Below are positions 22,352-36,099 of a DNA stretch of 64,000 nucleotides, one piece after another; position 1 is the stretch's first letter, and each line of letters starts with the position of its first letter. The stretch is from Austropuccinia psidii (taxonomy: Eukaryota > Basidiomycota > Pucciniomycetes > Pucciniales > Sphaerophragmiaceae), in contig JALGQZ010000004.1 in the NCBI GenBank assembly GCA_023105745.1, positions 31,183,816 through 31,247,815 of the forward strand, given 5' to 3'. The position numbers and the translations under genes were made by a program. The notes beneath the pieces are model-generated. The model was not told where the DNA came from. It saw only the letters and a list, made by a program, of their open reading frames with translations, and did no database searches.

Positions 22352-24341
22352 CCTAAGTTATCAGCTGGAAAATTGATAATATTCTAAAGAGGAATTTTAG
22401 CAACATATACCAGTTCCTAATTTCAAACCTTGAGACAAAAATATTATTTCCTCATTTAAGAGACAAGCTACATTTATTTTTGTAGTTTGAAGAAATTTCT
22501 TTAATTGATGAGTTGCTGGGTAAAAGTATTTTTAATAAAAGGTGAATATAAAAAGGGATATTAATAGAACTACATTTATAAATTCTTAATAGGAACTCAA
22601 AATCTCATTTTTAAGGTTCTGGTAGAGAATGACCATATCATCCTCGGTAAGGCTACTAATAGTACAGAATTGAGGGATATATTTGAATCAATAGCTAACC
22701 AAAGGGGTGATGAAACTTAGAATTACATTTTTTTGAACACTTTAAATGCTTAAATAACTTTAGAATAGTTCTTAATAAAGAAGTAGGAAAGTAATGTAAA
22801 GGTATGATGATATCAGGAAATTCTGATTCATAAAAATTCTGGAAGTATACCTTTTATAGCTCTAAATCTAATGTTTCCAAAAAATGGACCAATTTGGATT
22901 TTTGCATCAATTCATAAGTCACCAATGATATAATTTTCCCCAAAATTTCTAGTTTTTTTCTTTAAAAGGGAATTAATAAAAATATGCAAAAATAATTTAC
23001 CCAAAAAATGGTGATGAATGTAAGCTATTTCATTTTTATCCAGACAAAAGAAACAGGCTAAGGTCTGTGTTGGTCAAAAATTACCTCAAATTTGAAGCTG
23101 ATATGTTTCTTGAGTTTTAGGGATTTATCATGGGAAAGTTAATAAAAACAAGAATTACAAATATAAATCTTAAATACTTTTGGGATTTTCTTTTAGTGGA
23201 AAAAAGTCAGATATTTCAAGTAATTGAAAAATTGGGTGTTTAGGACATAAAGACAGTTCAGATAGATGAGATAGAGCTGTTATATTTGTAAATATTATAC
23301 GAATAATTCTTCAAAAGGAAAAGATTATGAAATTGAGCTTAGGAAAATCACACATAATTCATTGGAAAAAACCAAAAAATACCTAAATTCTCCTATAATG
23401 TCACCACACAATTGGGAATTTCTAGGAGATATATGAAATTTAGTTTGCATCAATCCTTGGAAGCAATTAAATATAAAAATATTAATCTTTTAAGCTATAA
23501 AATAATATGGATAAGAGTTTTACCTACATAAAACTCTGAAAGATTGTTTGTTTTTTACCCATAGAAGCCCATTAAAACCGGTAATCATCAATTATTTTTT
23601 ATATATTCCAGTTGTTTGAAAAATATTATTGATATTTATCTGTCTTTTACATTTGAATAAGGCTTATATCCCTCATAGCTTCATTATACAAGAACTCAAA
23701 ATATTGATATGAATTCTCAAATTTCCATGAAAATGATAAATAATTTCTCATCTGTAATGAAAGAATGTGTGGGAAAATTCAAATAATTTGATGAATAAAT
23801 TGAAACACAAAAATCTATTGGATTATCAACCAAAATAGATTATTCATGAAAGATGGAAAAATATTACAATCAAACCTCACTATGTAAGACATTTTTGTGA
23901 GCTATTCTTTCATTTGTAGGAGTATATACTAAAACTTAATAATTCAAAAGTACTTAAGCATATTTTAAACAAGTTTCATGACCAATTCTTTTGAATCCAT
24001 AAAAGCTAATTTACAAAATCCAGTATTAACTTAAAAAGATCTTTTGAGTACCATAATAAGAATGAATTGATGAATTCTCCCACTTGTTTCTAATAATGGA
24101 CTGTGATTTTTTCAAAATCTCAAGATTTTCCCAAAAGATTGAATTTATCATTCATAATTAAAAGGAATAAATAAAAGAAATACCAAGTGTATTAAAAGTT
24201 TTTCTTACAAGGAAAAAATATTTGATGATAAAGAGCCACAATTCTATCAAATTAATCAACATTTAAAGATTTAGACTCACTTTTCAAACCTCTTTCACTC
24301 TCAAAATCATTATCCATTCATAAGATAAAATTCATTAAACT
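22352..24341. other. Unassigned AT-rich stretch
   Basis: About 2 kb with no LTR end, no ORF above 60 codons and no tandem array. It may be old intergenic DNA or the eroded interior of another element. Confidence 0.4.
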
Positions 24342-24344
24342 TAA

Positions 24345-24867
24345 GAGCATCTGAAATTGATTCTGTAAATCCCTTCTGTAAGAGGTTTCAACAGAATTGT
24401 TTTTCAACATCTCACAATTGTCTTCTGTAAGCCATTCTGTAAAAACATAATTCTGTGGAATCCTGTAGCCTAAATGTAAACATATTTTTGGCTACAGAAC
24501 TTTTCAATTGATTCTTTGACTGAAATTCTTTGAATATAATCCCACTACTCCCTCAATTTAAGCTTTTCATAATCTATTATTCAACTATTTCATTTCAAAA
24601 AGCATTTTTTGGACTTGTTTCCTCATGAATAAAAAAGTAAAAGTGGTTTTTCACAATTTTTTGACAAAAAACATAATTATCAAACCTCATAAGTCTATGG
24701 GAAACAAAAGATTGTGCTTTCCATTCCTGAATGTCAAGTTTAACAGGTAAAGAATGAAAGATATCCAACAATTCCTGTTGGCAGAAATTCTGTACATCTT
24801 CTTCCTGTAAATTTCCATCACAGAATTCCTGTTACCAAGAAATTTATTAAAAAATTTAAAGAGGCTC
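24345..24867. mobile_element. Possible Harbinger-like MITE (523 bp), TSD TAA
   Basis: It begins GAGCATCT and ends AGAGGCTC, so the termini are short inverted repeats (GAGCATCT / GAGCCTCT), flanked by TAA at 24342-24344 and 24868-24870. The interior is non-coding and carries many TTCTGTAA / CCTGTAA / ACAGAAT subterminal motifs in both orientations, as in PIF/Harbinger MITEs. The TIR is short and a 3-bp TSD is weak evidence, so the call is tentative. Confidence 0.4.
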
Positions 24868-24916
24868 TAATGATTTTTGTCTATATTTAGCCCAAACCAG
24901 GTTCCTAAGCTGAAAT

Positions 24917-26786
24917 TGTGATCCTTGAGGTATATCTTACATACCCAAATGAACCACAATTATCTTTAAGAACACTTCTTGAAATATGCATAACCCATAA
25001 GTCATGCATATATTCAAAATTAATCATTTTTGATTTCAAAAAAGATGAATAGCTTTTTATTGAGTAAGTAAATCCATGGATTTAAGGCCATATTTTTATT
25101 CTACACAAAATTTCACCTAGGGTAGCTCCATAGAGTGAATAAGCTTAAATTAAATCTATGAGGTGGTAGTATGGAAAATAATTCAATACCACATAAAAGA
25201 ATTGTGCAAATTTTTTCTTTCCCAATTTTACGCCATAATAATGGGAATAGGAGAAATCCCATGTCACAGATACACTTATAATAGTGTTATGCATGTTTGT
25301 GGCACTTAATATCATGGTATTCTTACATATGGTTTTGATACACCCATAGTGGACATCAGTCTTGAAGCCTGCATTTCTATTTTTTGACATGAAAATAGCT
25401 AAAGGGGACAAAAGACATCAAAGAGAGCCAGGGTACCCAACATATGAGGCATGTATCCATGGCTGATAATGGCCAAATTAATGTACTCAAACCTTTTGGG
25501 AACTTGGTAATCAAGTTAAAATCTCATTAAATCATCAGAAAATCATAAATAAGGTGCTATTTCAATGTGCCAAGGAGGTAAAAAGCTGCTTAGACTCTTG
25601 CAAACATGTCAATTATTAATTTTTTTCCATTGATAAAACCTAAAAGAGTAATTAAAACCCTTATTTGGAATAGTATCTATTGATTTACCCCATAGCAACC
25701 AGCAATATAGTGCTATTTGCAATTCTACATAGAAATGTGGTAAAAACTTCGAAAATTCATTAGAAACAAAATTTTCAATGAATATTTCTCAAAATTTCAG
25801 GGCCAATGGAGAACAGTATGATCAATGAGGAAACCAAAGAAAATCACAGTTTCATAAATAAAATTCAAAGTTTTACTTCCAGTCCATTTTTGATAATTCC
25901 ACGTGAAACACTGAATCTTCAAAAATTCACAGAAATTAAAACCTGTGATTAAATTTCCAATACAATTGATAATTTTGAGAAATTGATGTTCATTTTGAAG
26001 TAAAATTTTTTTTGAAGCTGTTACTCCTTTTGTCCTAACCATCAATGGGTTGGTAGTCATGTAAAAGCATCAATTAAGTAATTATGATAATCTTACATAA
26101 CAACAAATGATGAAATTGATAATAAAAAAGGGATTATTGTTTTCTCACTCACTGGTATTTCAGTTTTCTCCATGGAATGCCTCTGTGAGCTGTTGTTGAC
26201 TTAAAAGAGGCCTCCTCTTTCTGTTTTTTTCCAAATCATCTTATTATCCAATCATACCTTTATTACCAACAAGTATTAGTTAAAAACTTTGCTTAAGTGT
26301 TTCAATTCTTTCAGAATCATTCAGAAAGACGTGAAATGATAGATATAAACTATATATTGTTTGGATAATGTTATAAATAATTTTTTCATCATTTAAATCC
26401 ACAATTATCTGTCAAATCTCTCTACCAAACCTTTTCTAGGTTCATTGGAGTATTAGTGAGTGATTTCTTATTAATTCTTGAAACTTTTCTCTAGTAATAG
26501 TTTCCTTCAAGAATTATCTTTATAGTTATTCTTGTATTAAATAACTATATATTAAAATAGCTTTATTATTTTAATAAAGAAGTTTTTAATACTTCTTGTA
26601 ATTCATTCTTGTAGACAATTACTTCTTACTGTTATAATCACTAGTAGTATATAACAAGTAAAAGAAATAATTAATCAACTATTTAATTGTGGCTAGAATG
26701 ATTTTTATCATCATATTTCATAAGAACAGTAATAGTAATGTTGATTAATAGTAATATTATTAACAGCTTAATAGATACATCTTACA
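24917..26786 (+). repeat. Solo LTR, family D (1870 bp), TSD GAAAT
   Basis: Starts TGTGATCCTTGAGG and ends ATACATCTTACA, flanked by a perfect 5-bp duplication, GAAAT at 24912-24916 and 26787-26791. It aligns end to end with the 3' LTR of element G. No interior is present, so it is a solo LTR left by LTR-LTR recombination. The minus-strand 88-codon ORF at 25411-25145 is the counterpart of the antisense ORF in the other copy. Confidence 0.92.
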
Positions 26787-26961
26787 GAAATAAGTTGTGT
26801 TTTTTCTCTTTTCAAACATAGAATTATTCAAAAAATGGTCCAATTTGTGAGAAAAATAAAATTATATGCATTATTTGGAACTTGAATTTTTTTAATGTTT
26901 CATTAATGATCAGAAACCTTTATGTTTTATTGGATGTTAAAAGCCCAAAAAGTTTCTAAAT

Positions 26962-29900
26962 TGTTGGGCTGAGTCTATTGTGAAGCTATGAAATAGTGGT
27001 TACAAGACTTAACTATGACTGTGACATGTAGTAACAAGTCAAAAATAGTGATTATAGGGTTTTTGGGGCTTTACTATAAGGGAATAGTAGTGGTGAGAGC
27101 TTTTGAAAGTCCAGGATGCAGTGATCAGCAATTGGTTAATTATAATAATAACTATAATTAGACTAGATTACTTCCAAGAGTATAATTTTTGTTAAAAGGT
27201 TGTACTATGTAGGATGGGGATTCCTCCTTTGGGCAGAGAAAGGTCCCTTTTTATCCTGAAAATGGGTGGAAAGAACTTCCAGATGTGTCCACATAGAAAG
27301 AGTGTAGATTTTTAACTTCCAAGGGCAGGATTTTGGTTTATACATCCCTGTACAACCTTCATTGGGCTCAGATGTGGCTTCTAAACCACATCAGATTACA
27401 TTTCCCCAATAAAGGGTGAAACACTTTATCTGGGGTCCTCACAGATGTGTTCTGGCAGGCCAGATGTGTATAATTCTGTACAGAAAACATCAATGGACCC
27501 TGTATTAGTAATAATATTAGGCATTAAAGTATAAACACACTTTTTTGTGGTGTTGACACCTCATATTCATAGTTATGTGATACCAACTCACAGCATTGAA
27601 TTTTATCCAATATTGTCGGATTTTTACCTTAAAACAGCCATAGCTTTGTCAGTTTTGAAGATAGAGAGCTCAAAAGGTGGCTCATGCTGTAGCACTTGAC
27701 TTCTTCTCCACAATTTCTACCAATTTGGTATAGCTAACATTAAATACGGCAAAGCTATACTAAATTTAAATTTTATTTTTGACTTATGGGTTTATTATTG
27801 AGCCTGTATTAAGTTTTTTGCACCATAACCTTTGTTTTAGATGGGTAGTGTGAAAATGGAGGGCACAATGAGAAATTTCTGATTTTTCCCTTTCTAAGAA
27901 GACCCCACTTTGGGTATCTCACCCTAAAACTGTAAGGTGTGGATATGAAACTTTGATAAAATATCAAGTACTTTTCCTGTCCTCAAAATTTGTATAAGGT
28001 AAAATCATTTCGAAATGGTAAGAAATAGTATTTTTAAAGAGAAAAAACACGCCAATTTTATTGTTTTTAAATTTGTAAGTATAAAACAATAATATAATAA
28101 AAATTCATTGTTTTACCAACAATAAAGATTTATCCAAAAATACTCTACAAGAGATATTTAAGGCTACAAAAGAAATTTCTTCAAGAGAAACTTCAATTGG
28201 AATTAATTGAGCAAAGAACTGCAAGCAATTAATTCAAGAACAAAGTCCTTAAAAGGATATTTAAATAGAAAACATGCCCAAAAGTGACCAGAGTGAATTT
28301 GGAAACAAGGTGACAAAGCTAACAGTGATGAAAGATGCTTTAATTCACCTTTGGGGTGGTTCAGGAGTAAAAATGATTATAAGAGTTACAAACAATGATT
28401 ATAATGATTTTTTCACGTGGCTAAAAGGTTTAAAATGATATGAAAAGGGTGGTTGGAATCTCTTATTGATTGGTTCAACAGTGTTTAAACTAATTATAAA
28501 AGGAAAAGATTCTAACCTGAAGAGAGAAGTGGGGCAAAGAAGACATTCTTTCATAGCCATCAATTTTATCACTCCAAAAAGTAAACTTACTCTTGTCAGT
28601 CGTTGAAAAAACTCTGACAACAGAAAAGCCAATTATGGCATCATTGAACCCTGGTTTAGACCAAAAAAGGGCTGGTTTTAGCCATTTTAGACCCTTAAAT
28701 AAGCCATTACTATAGTAATACCTGACCTAGAGCCTTCAGAACACGTCAGAATGTGTGTAAGAGACGTAGAAACCAGTTAAAACTGTTTTTACTATGACTG
28801 TTTTATCTTAAGGGTAGTTTTACCCTCTTGGCAACAGCTAAAACTACCCCAGTTGGTATCAAAACCTTATCATCAATTGAGTCCACAGACCCTGTAACTC
28901 AATTCCAGGCCAAAAGTGATGAACCTTTGCATGGAGTTTGACATCTCACGCCTGTCAGCAAGGATTTTGTGGGTCTGGCTCCCCCTTAGAGCTAGAGTTC
29001 CTTTCCCCCCCAAATTGAATCTTTCCAATTTATTTTTTACTTTAATTCCTCATCATGTATTATACTTACAATTTACATATGTAATTCAATTGAGTTTTAC
29101 AGTACACCACAGTAATAATTGACACCTCATATGTAAATCAATGTTCACTTATGTAATACACATGCACATTTTGACAATTCAATTGAATTCAATTGAAAAT
29201 ACTTCAATTCCTCATAACTTCTAAAATATACACAACACCTCAATTTTAACACAAAAGTTGATGATTACCACTACATGTGATTTGAATTAAATTAAGGCTT
29301 TGAGGATTCTCAAATTTTATACAGAAAATACAAAAAACTTAATTTAAGCTTATTTAGAGTTGAGTTACAAAAATTTCACTCAGAGGTGACCCCACCTAAT
29401 TTTCTATAAGGAATTCAATGGTGAAATAAATTTTATATGTTTATTTGTTAGATAAAAAGTTATGATAAATTTTCTTCAACTTTTTTCCAAAACTATTCTA
29501 TTTGGGGTAATTTTGTTGAAAATTCATTTTTACTTAATTTTTTCAAGTAAAAATGTGTTTTTACAATTTTCAAATGTCATGTATTTTTATTTTTAGATTA
29601 TAATTAAATTTTTGATTTTGTATATAAATTCATATTTATATTTCAATTCTCATTTTAATAATGTAAATAAATTTATTTTATTTATGTTTGTGGTCTTTTG
29701 GGTATATGAAAATACCTCTAAGGCTCAGAAAAACTGTAGAAGCTAGATGCAAGGGGAATATTCCATTCACCCTTATTTGGCTTTGATTTGGCCATAACTT
29801 GTGTATTTTTGATGCTATATTAGTTTGGATAGTACCATTGGGTATCCCTGAATGATAAATTTAATTCAAAAACCCATTTGATGGGGTTCTTACTCTGCCT

Positions 29901-30150
29901 CTAGATTTTAGACGGGAGGTGAAAATTAAGGTATATTCTAAGTTCTTATTGTGAGACTGAATAGCTTTGTCATTATTTGTCTCATTATTATGGGAGTTAT
30001 GTCTTTGGAAAGACATTAATTTCCTCTTTCTCTTGATACCATTTATGACTTATTTTTTCCAGCTCACTTCTTGGTGGTATTTTGCTCTACAATTTGTTTA
30101 TGGTATTCTGTTGTCATACTTGTGCTCTGGTTTTGAGTAACAGCCAGACA
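26962..30150 (-). repeat. 3' LTR of element E (family C), interrupted by a solo B LTR
   Basis: Left end TGTTGGGCTGAGTC, right end GAGTAACAGCCAGACA. With the nested insert (27931-29729 plus one TSD) removed, about 1385 bp remain, matching the 1413-1434 bp C LTRs. It follows directly on the integrase C-terminus of E in the minus direction, as a 3' LTR should. The conserved hairpin is degenerate here (27360-27411). The left and right flanks TAAAT and TACCA do not match, as expected if this is one end of a larger element rather than a solo LTR. Confidence 0.85.
27931..29729 (-). repeat. Solo LTR, family B (1799 bp), TSD AAAAC, nested in E's 3' LTR
   Basis: In plus reading it starts TGTAAGGTGTGGATATG and ends CCTCTAAGGCTCAGA. 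It is flanked by AAAAC at 27926-27930 and 29730-29734. Removing it restores the family-C reading '...CTAAAACTGTAGAAG...' found uninterrupted at about 13196 and 42211. It is homologous to both LTRs of element B (49524-50647 and 52068-53891). The antisense ORF seen in the B LTR is present here with two stops (about 28296-28640). Confidence 0.95.
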
Positions 30151-30925
30151 TACCATACCTTCAAAAAGGGTCATCATTGATGAGACTGTTCAGCCCTCCT
30201 TGAGGCTCTGAATCTTCTCAGGTGAAGGTCACCATCTGATAACCATTTCTCTTTATCAGATGTCTGGCTCTTGAATGTGACTAAATATTGTCTATGATCT
30301 TTCCCATTGAGTCTTATCTTCTACCCTAGGCCAGGGGAGTGTTCTAATTCCACTATCTTGTGTAGGGTATGAATATTATTCCTGGAGGGAAACATATCTT
30401 ATTCAGCTTAGTGGTATGGTTTGACCAAGCTCACTGGGAACACTGGATGTTTCCTAGACAATTCCTCTGTGAGCTTGACTTACACTTAATTTTCCCCCAT
30501 CAATCTGATGACAGTAAATGGTCCCAAAAGTGAGTCACTCATCCTTTTGGGTTCTTTGAGATTATTGAAGCTTAAGTTAGGCAGTAGAACCTAGTCATCC
30601 TCCTTGTGGGTCTTGTCATACCTCTGCTTCTTATACTCCTTTTCCTCCACTATGCAGCTTGCTGCTGTGTCACTTTACCTCTTTCACATAACATAGACAC
30701 CTTTGGCTGTGGGGTGGATTGTTAGAAGATTTTTGTGAAGTGATTAACTGGAAATAGGGGATTCCACCCCTTCTGTACTAGAGAAAGTGACTTCCCTATG
30801 GTGGAGTTTTGACTGGTGTTATAAGACAGTATTAAAGTTAGTAGGAGTGTAACCCAGTCATGGGTATACCATTAATGGTATTTGTATTCCATGCCATAGG
30901 CACATAATATCCCAATTATTTCCTC
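30151..30925 (-). pseudogene. pol: Integrase C-terminal part of element E
   Basis: Minus-strand translation through stops gives 'EEIIGILCAYGMEYK' (about 30925-30880), 'YTHDWVTLLLTLILSYNTSQ', 'LVQKGWNP', then a K/R-rich end with 'FPVSLVKPY'-like sequence around 30440. This is the continuation of the integrase fragment at 49518-49318, displaced 18 kb by element F. Many stops. It leads directly into E's 3' LTR. Confidence 0.85.
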
Positions 30926-30946
30926 TTTTTTGGGAACTCCTTTTGG

Positions 30947-32378
30947 CATGGGATGAAATAAAGTAGTACCTTGAGGGGGAACCTATTGGTAAGTCTGTTT
31001 TTAATCTCAAAATTGTCCAATAACCATGGGTACTAAGGTTTATTAGCTTCCCCTCATATAAATAATGAATAGTAAGTCTACAGAAAATCATAGAATAAAA
31101 TAATATTTGTGGCTTTAACAAATAGAGAGGATTTATCAATAGTCCATAAATAAGACCTATAAATAATAACAGTAAATAATCTGATGTAACAGTATAATTC
31201 TAAGTAAAGAATAATGAACTTCTTTCTGTAAGAATATCCTTTTAGATAAAGTAAAGCTTAATATTTTTGAAATATAAGAGATTGAGAGTAAGAGAACAGA
31301 GAACAGAGATATAATAAGACTACTATTTCCTTTTGTGGTAATTTTATTAGCACTAATAATAAGACCAATCTACTTTTAATTATAAGAATAATTCTTCAAG
31401 AAAGATTTTAAAAAGTACTTTAATGTCACTACTACTCTTTTTTAATAATACTGAGCTTCTGAGACAGGCCACCAATCTCTAAACTATGGCTATACTACTA
31501 TTCTTCAGCCATACCAAGCTACTGAGCTTTTCAGAACTAAGACACTTCTACAAATCTAGATCATCTTCTAGTCCAGGGATGGTTGTGATCCTGGATTGTG
31601 GAATATTGTTCCATTATTATTGTCAAAATGAGGGAGAGAGGACGTCTATTTATACCTTTTAGTCATCCATAGACATTCTCAAGACAGGTTACTTGGAAAA
31701 AATTGTATTTGAGAGGTTTTAGCTGGTGAGATGTGTAGTTTTGGTGCAGCAACATGACATAGGCTCCAAGTTCTAACCAATCAGATGGTGTTAGTATTTT
31801 TGGATTTGTTTTGGATGGGAATTCTGACCAATGAGATTCAGCTGTCACATCAATTTGTAATAATAGGTATTTAACTTGAATTAATTTTAATTTTGACCAA
31901 TCAGGTGATGTTTTGGTAAGTATGAAATACTTTGTGGTTTGTATAGAAAAATCAGTTAGCTGCTGTGCAATTTCTGTGAATTTTTATGTCCAACTTGGGG
32001 TTTAGGTAAAGATAATTCTTTAGAATAAAATATCTTCTGCTTTATCCATCCTTCCAAGAAATGTTTGATTATTATGTTTTTTTCTGAAATTTTCTTCATT
32101 CTTCTTGAAACTTTCACAAAAAATACTTTTGGAATCAAATTCAATGTGGCTTGAACCCATGAAACTCTCTGTGTTTGTTTGTAGATATCCACCTTGCCAA
32201 GTAAGATAGATATATGTTTTCTTGATCAGTAAGAACTTCTCAATTTGTCAATAGTGCTGCCTGTTCTCTGATTTATATTTTTTTATATAAATACTAAAAT
32301 ATTTCTTTTAAATCTTTTCTTCATAATCTGACTGTGGGCTTTTTTTGCAAAGATTCAATTTCTGTCTTTTGAATTCCA
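30947..32378 (-). repeat. 3' LTR of element F (about 1432 bp)
   Basis: Matches 47840-49194 along its length: GGGATGAAATAA, GCAGTACCTTGAGGGG-like start, AGAATATCCTTTT, CAGGGATGGTTGTGAT, GACCAATCAG repeats, and TTTGCAAAGATT near the end. The outer end has decayed from TGTGGGATG to CATGGGATG. It follows the integrase stop of F at about 32510. Confidence 0.88.
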
Positions 32379-32509
32379 GTTGAGAAGATTTCCCATATCA
32401 ATCAGATTAAGTGTGTTTTTCAATTTCTTTGACCTAAAATTTCCAATATTAAACTTCACTTTCTTCACTGCTTTCATTTCCTGACTCTGAACTTCAGTGA
32501 CCTATCTTT

Positions 32510-33137
32510 CCTCTTGGATAAAACCTCTTCATGTAGCTTTGTGAAAATTTCCTTGTATGTTTAGTGCCATCCAATTATTAAAGCTCATAAGGTACATCAT
32601 TAAGTTGATTTATGCCTCTATGAGGCTCATTACAAACATTTTTTGAAGAGTAAACCCCCCTGTGACTTAAGCGTTTTATTGTAAACTAATACAAAATTCC
32701 CTGGGCCAACTGGGGTTCTCAGTTTATGTTCCATACATTTTTACAAATATTTGCCTGATTCAAATCTTGAATGTATCATTTTCTCTTCTACTTTTGATCT
32801 TGTTTCCTATTTTGCCACAATATGTATGGTTCTTGCTTCCAATAGCTCTTCTGTTGTTAATATTTTATCCCATTCAATGGCTAGAAATGTATTTGTTTCA
32901 ATATAAATAGGAACAAAAGCCTGCTTCCCAAATTGAAGCTCAAATGGTGAGTATCCTGTGCTTATTTTTGCTGAAACTCTATTTGAAAAAGTCACAATTG
33001 GAAAGTATTATTTACATTTAATTCTATTTTGTCTACATATCTTTACAAGTGCATTTTCTAATGGCTTATGGCCTTTTTCAACCATTCTTTGTGATTCTGG
33101 GTAGTAAGGTGTAGTTCTTCTTATTCTAAATTCTGAT
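32510..33137 (-). pseudogene. pol: Integrase C-terminal half of element F
   Basis: Minus translation from 33137 gives 'GSEFRIRRTTPYYPESQ' followed by 'MVEKGHKPLENALVKIC'. The open frame 32995-32807 reads 'TGYSPFELQFGKQAFVPIYI' and 'LLEAR', then 'RTPVGPGNFVLVYNKTL'. The end reads 'KRFYPRGKIGH' and stops at about 32510. This is the part of the core after the second catalytic Asp plus the GPY/F-like tail; the catalytic Glu is present in V-E-K. It continues the fragment at 35440-35009, split by the A LTR. Confidence 0.88.
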
Positions 33138-35008
33138 CCTAAGGTTTAAATATGAAACAATAAGTCAATATTACAAATATTTCACTCATTGTACTATGAA
33201 TGGCCTTATTAATTTAATAAATAAAATATAGAATAATTATAATTATGGTGTAAAATGATTATATTATTAAATAAATATAATAATATAATAAACATAAATA
33301 AATTAATATGTAATAATTAATATATTTACAGCTCTTTATTACTGCTTCTCAAAGATAATAAATACATAAAAAATATTTTTTAATAATAAAAAACAATTAA
33401 TATCAATAATATTACCAATATTCAAGTTATATATTAATATAAATACTATTTATATTAATGATGAAATTATTAGAAGTAAATAAAGAGAGAAATTCTTATA
33501 AAAGGGAAAAATAACCTACTTTTAAAACTTACTATAATAATTCTGAAATATTTTAAGCCAAAAAATGTAAATACAACTTATTTAAATTGTATTTACAAAA
33601 TAAAATAAGAGAAATTACAAATATACTTAATTTTACATGGAAAATAGGATTTTTAGAGAAATATAACAAAAAAAAATCGAAAAATTGGATTAATAATGTC
33701 AATATTGATGATTATAATAAAGATTACCTTTGGTCTTTGATAATTGAAAGGATTTTACCTTTTTGTTTTGATGCGCCTGAGGGGGAAATAGAGTAAAAAG
33801 AACTCTATTTATAGTAAATTACTCCCTTCTAGAGTCCAAAAAGGCTTCTAGTAGACGTTCAATAATGGTATCCACTGGAAGGGATCAGTATTTTAAGGTT
33901 TAGTGATGATTCAATCATAATTAAACCATCTTATCTCATTATTACACCATTATTGAGAGTTATCACTATAACTCTGAGTTTGATGACATCATAGGCTTTA
34001 CAGAAGCCTAAAATTTGTGGATTTTATTAGTATTGATCATAAGATAATAGTACTGAAAAGCTTTATAGCTTATATGACTGTTAAGCTTAAAATAAGATTA
34101 TAGTGAGTGATCATAAATGATCCATTTTAAGCTTAAACTTTGATAATTGGTAAATTTGAAGTTATACCCTCTAAAAACATTCAGAGATAGAATTCTGGTA
34201 GCTTTTCATGTCTTTATTAAAATTCCAAGAGCATTTTATTACATCATAAAAACTCTATTTTTGATTATCTTTCTTGTAACTCATCTTTTATGTTGAGATT
34301 TACTATTTTAAACTTCAAACCACAATTTCAGGGGGTTTTACCTTGAATATTATAATAAAACGTACATCATCATTTGAGTATAAACTAGTAGAGCCTGAAT
34401 ACCAACTTTATTTACAGTTTGGACCACTCTCACAGCAAAGTGGTCAACAGCTCTAGCAATTTTGTTCAATAAGCCCTTACAAGCTATAGCCTTGTTTTCA
34501 AATTGTCAAATAAAGTTCATATATGCATTTTTACAGTAATTAAGTGTCAACTTTATTTTTGGTTTAACTCTCTATCATGTATATTTCAGGAGATATTAGC
34601 TAAAAACCATGAATCTCTGCACTGATCATAAAAGTGCATATATTCAGCTTAATTCATCAAGTATTAATTTTAAAGATATGACATAAAAACCTTTTATGTG
34701 TAGTTTTTAATGGAGAATATAATGGTGCAATTTATTATACATGTTGCCTCATTCTTTTCTGAGATAAATAAGAGTTTATGTCTTTTTATGTCATTTTTAC
34801 TTATTACTCATTAGGTATTGACTTTACAGATATGCCATAAAAACGATATATGTGTGTTTTATAATTAGGAATATAATTATGTAATTTATTCCACATGTTT
34901 ATTCATAAGATTTGAAGCTAATTAATAATTTATGCTTTTTCATGGCATTTTTACTTATTTTACAATAATTATTCAAAAGAAATAATTAGTGAGGAATTTC
35001 ATTTCATT
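33138..35008 (-). repeat. LTR of family A, 5' end eroded, inserted in the integrase of F
   Basis: Aligns with the solo LTR 57177-59127: AAGGTTTAAATATGAAAC at the left end, ATTTAAATTGTATTTACAAA, ATGCGCCTGAGGGGGAAATA, GAGTCCAAAAAGGCTTCTAG, CATCATAGGCTT, GCACTGATCATAAAAG. The terminal TG has become CC, and about 45 bp of the other end (the TGAGCCTTTGAGATATG part) are missing or replaced, so no TSD is recoverable. The right boundary is therefore approximate. A 69-codon ORF at 33587 is fortuitous. Confidence 0.85.
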
Positions 35009-35440
35009 TTCAGCTCCATAACTACAAATCCATTATGAGACTGATTTTGCAGTTAGAATAATTAATTCAAACGTTTCTGGCCATCCTGAGAAGTCATCTC
35101 TTGTTACCACTAAGTATTTCAATCTTCCTGCCTTAATATGAGCCATATACAAGATGATTATTTCAAATGAAGTGGATGTTAAAGATATATTTATTTCCTA
35201 TTTTTGTTGCAAATGAATACTTTTATGACATTCTTGACATGATTTAACCCATTTATAAAGTATATTTTTCATTCCTTTCCACCAATATATTCTCTTTATT
35301 CTTCTGTATGTTTCACGTTTCCCTATATGACCCAGCTCTTTAGCTATTCTCTTTAGAATCTGTTTCTGAGATTTTTCATTGTTTACAAGTATTTGTGGAG
35401 TTTCTTGATTTCTTATTTTCAAATGCCCTCCTTCTAGATA
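35009..35440 (-). pseudogene. pol: Integrase N-terminal half of element F
   Basis: The open frame 35422-35198 holds the H2C2 zinc-binding domain: 'KELGHIGKRETYRRIKRIYW' with 'CQECHKS' (C-x2-C intact, both His in place). After a stop, 35190-35030 gives the start of the catalytic core, 'LVVTRDDFSGWPE', whose first Asp pair is present. The frame then runs into the A LTR at about 35008. Confidence 0.9.
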
Positions 35441-35653
35441 GAAAATTAATTATATTCTGTTGATTCTCTTGAAGTATTCTTCTTCAATACCTTTTGGGTT
35501 CTGAAAAGTATTCCAAGATTCCTGCATATTTTTTCCAAATTTTTCCTGTTTTATGGGAGTCTCAATATTGTTTATTTCATTGCTTTATAGATTTACCAAT
35601 TTTCTTGTATTCACTTCTTTCAAACAAGCTACTTGATGAGGTTTGATACATTG

Positions 35654-36090
35654 TTAATCTTTGTCAAAATAATGCCTTTCACTTTCTTCTTCATATTCTC
35701 CCTTTTGTCTTCTTGATGACCCATCTGGTGTAGTAAATTTTTTCCCTGGTTTGTGTACCATATCAAAAAAAGTATGAATAAATGGCACCCATCTTGTCAT
35801 TTGTACATGTGTTAAGAAAAGTGTGTTGATCATTTCCATTATATATTTAGCATATACTTTATTATAAATGTGTTTCCCCCAGAATAGTATTTGAAGTTTC
35901 TTAAGTATTCTTGCAACACCACACAATTCCAATTTTATCTGAGAGTATTTGAATTGGAGTTAGGAAAGGTTACTGATTCATATAGCACAGGTGTATCCTT
36001 TTCATTTTTATCCTCTTGCATAAGAACTCCACCAGCTGTAATATTAATCAAATATATTGCTAATTTTATCTTTCACAGCCCTTTTTCATA
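35654..36090 (-). pseudogene. pol: RNase H domain of element F
   Basis: The open frame 35932-35654 ends in 'QMTRW' and 'MVHKPGKKFTTPDGSSRR', the C-terminal RNase H signature (normally ...PDxLSRR), followed by an acidic tail. Upstream to 36090, broken frames give the middle part with fragments such as 'LELCGVARILKKL'. It precedes the integrase by about 200 bp of damaged linker. Confidence 0.82.
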
Positions 36091-36099
36091 ATTAAATGT

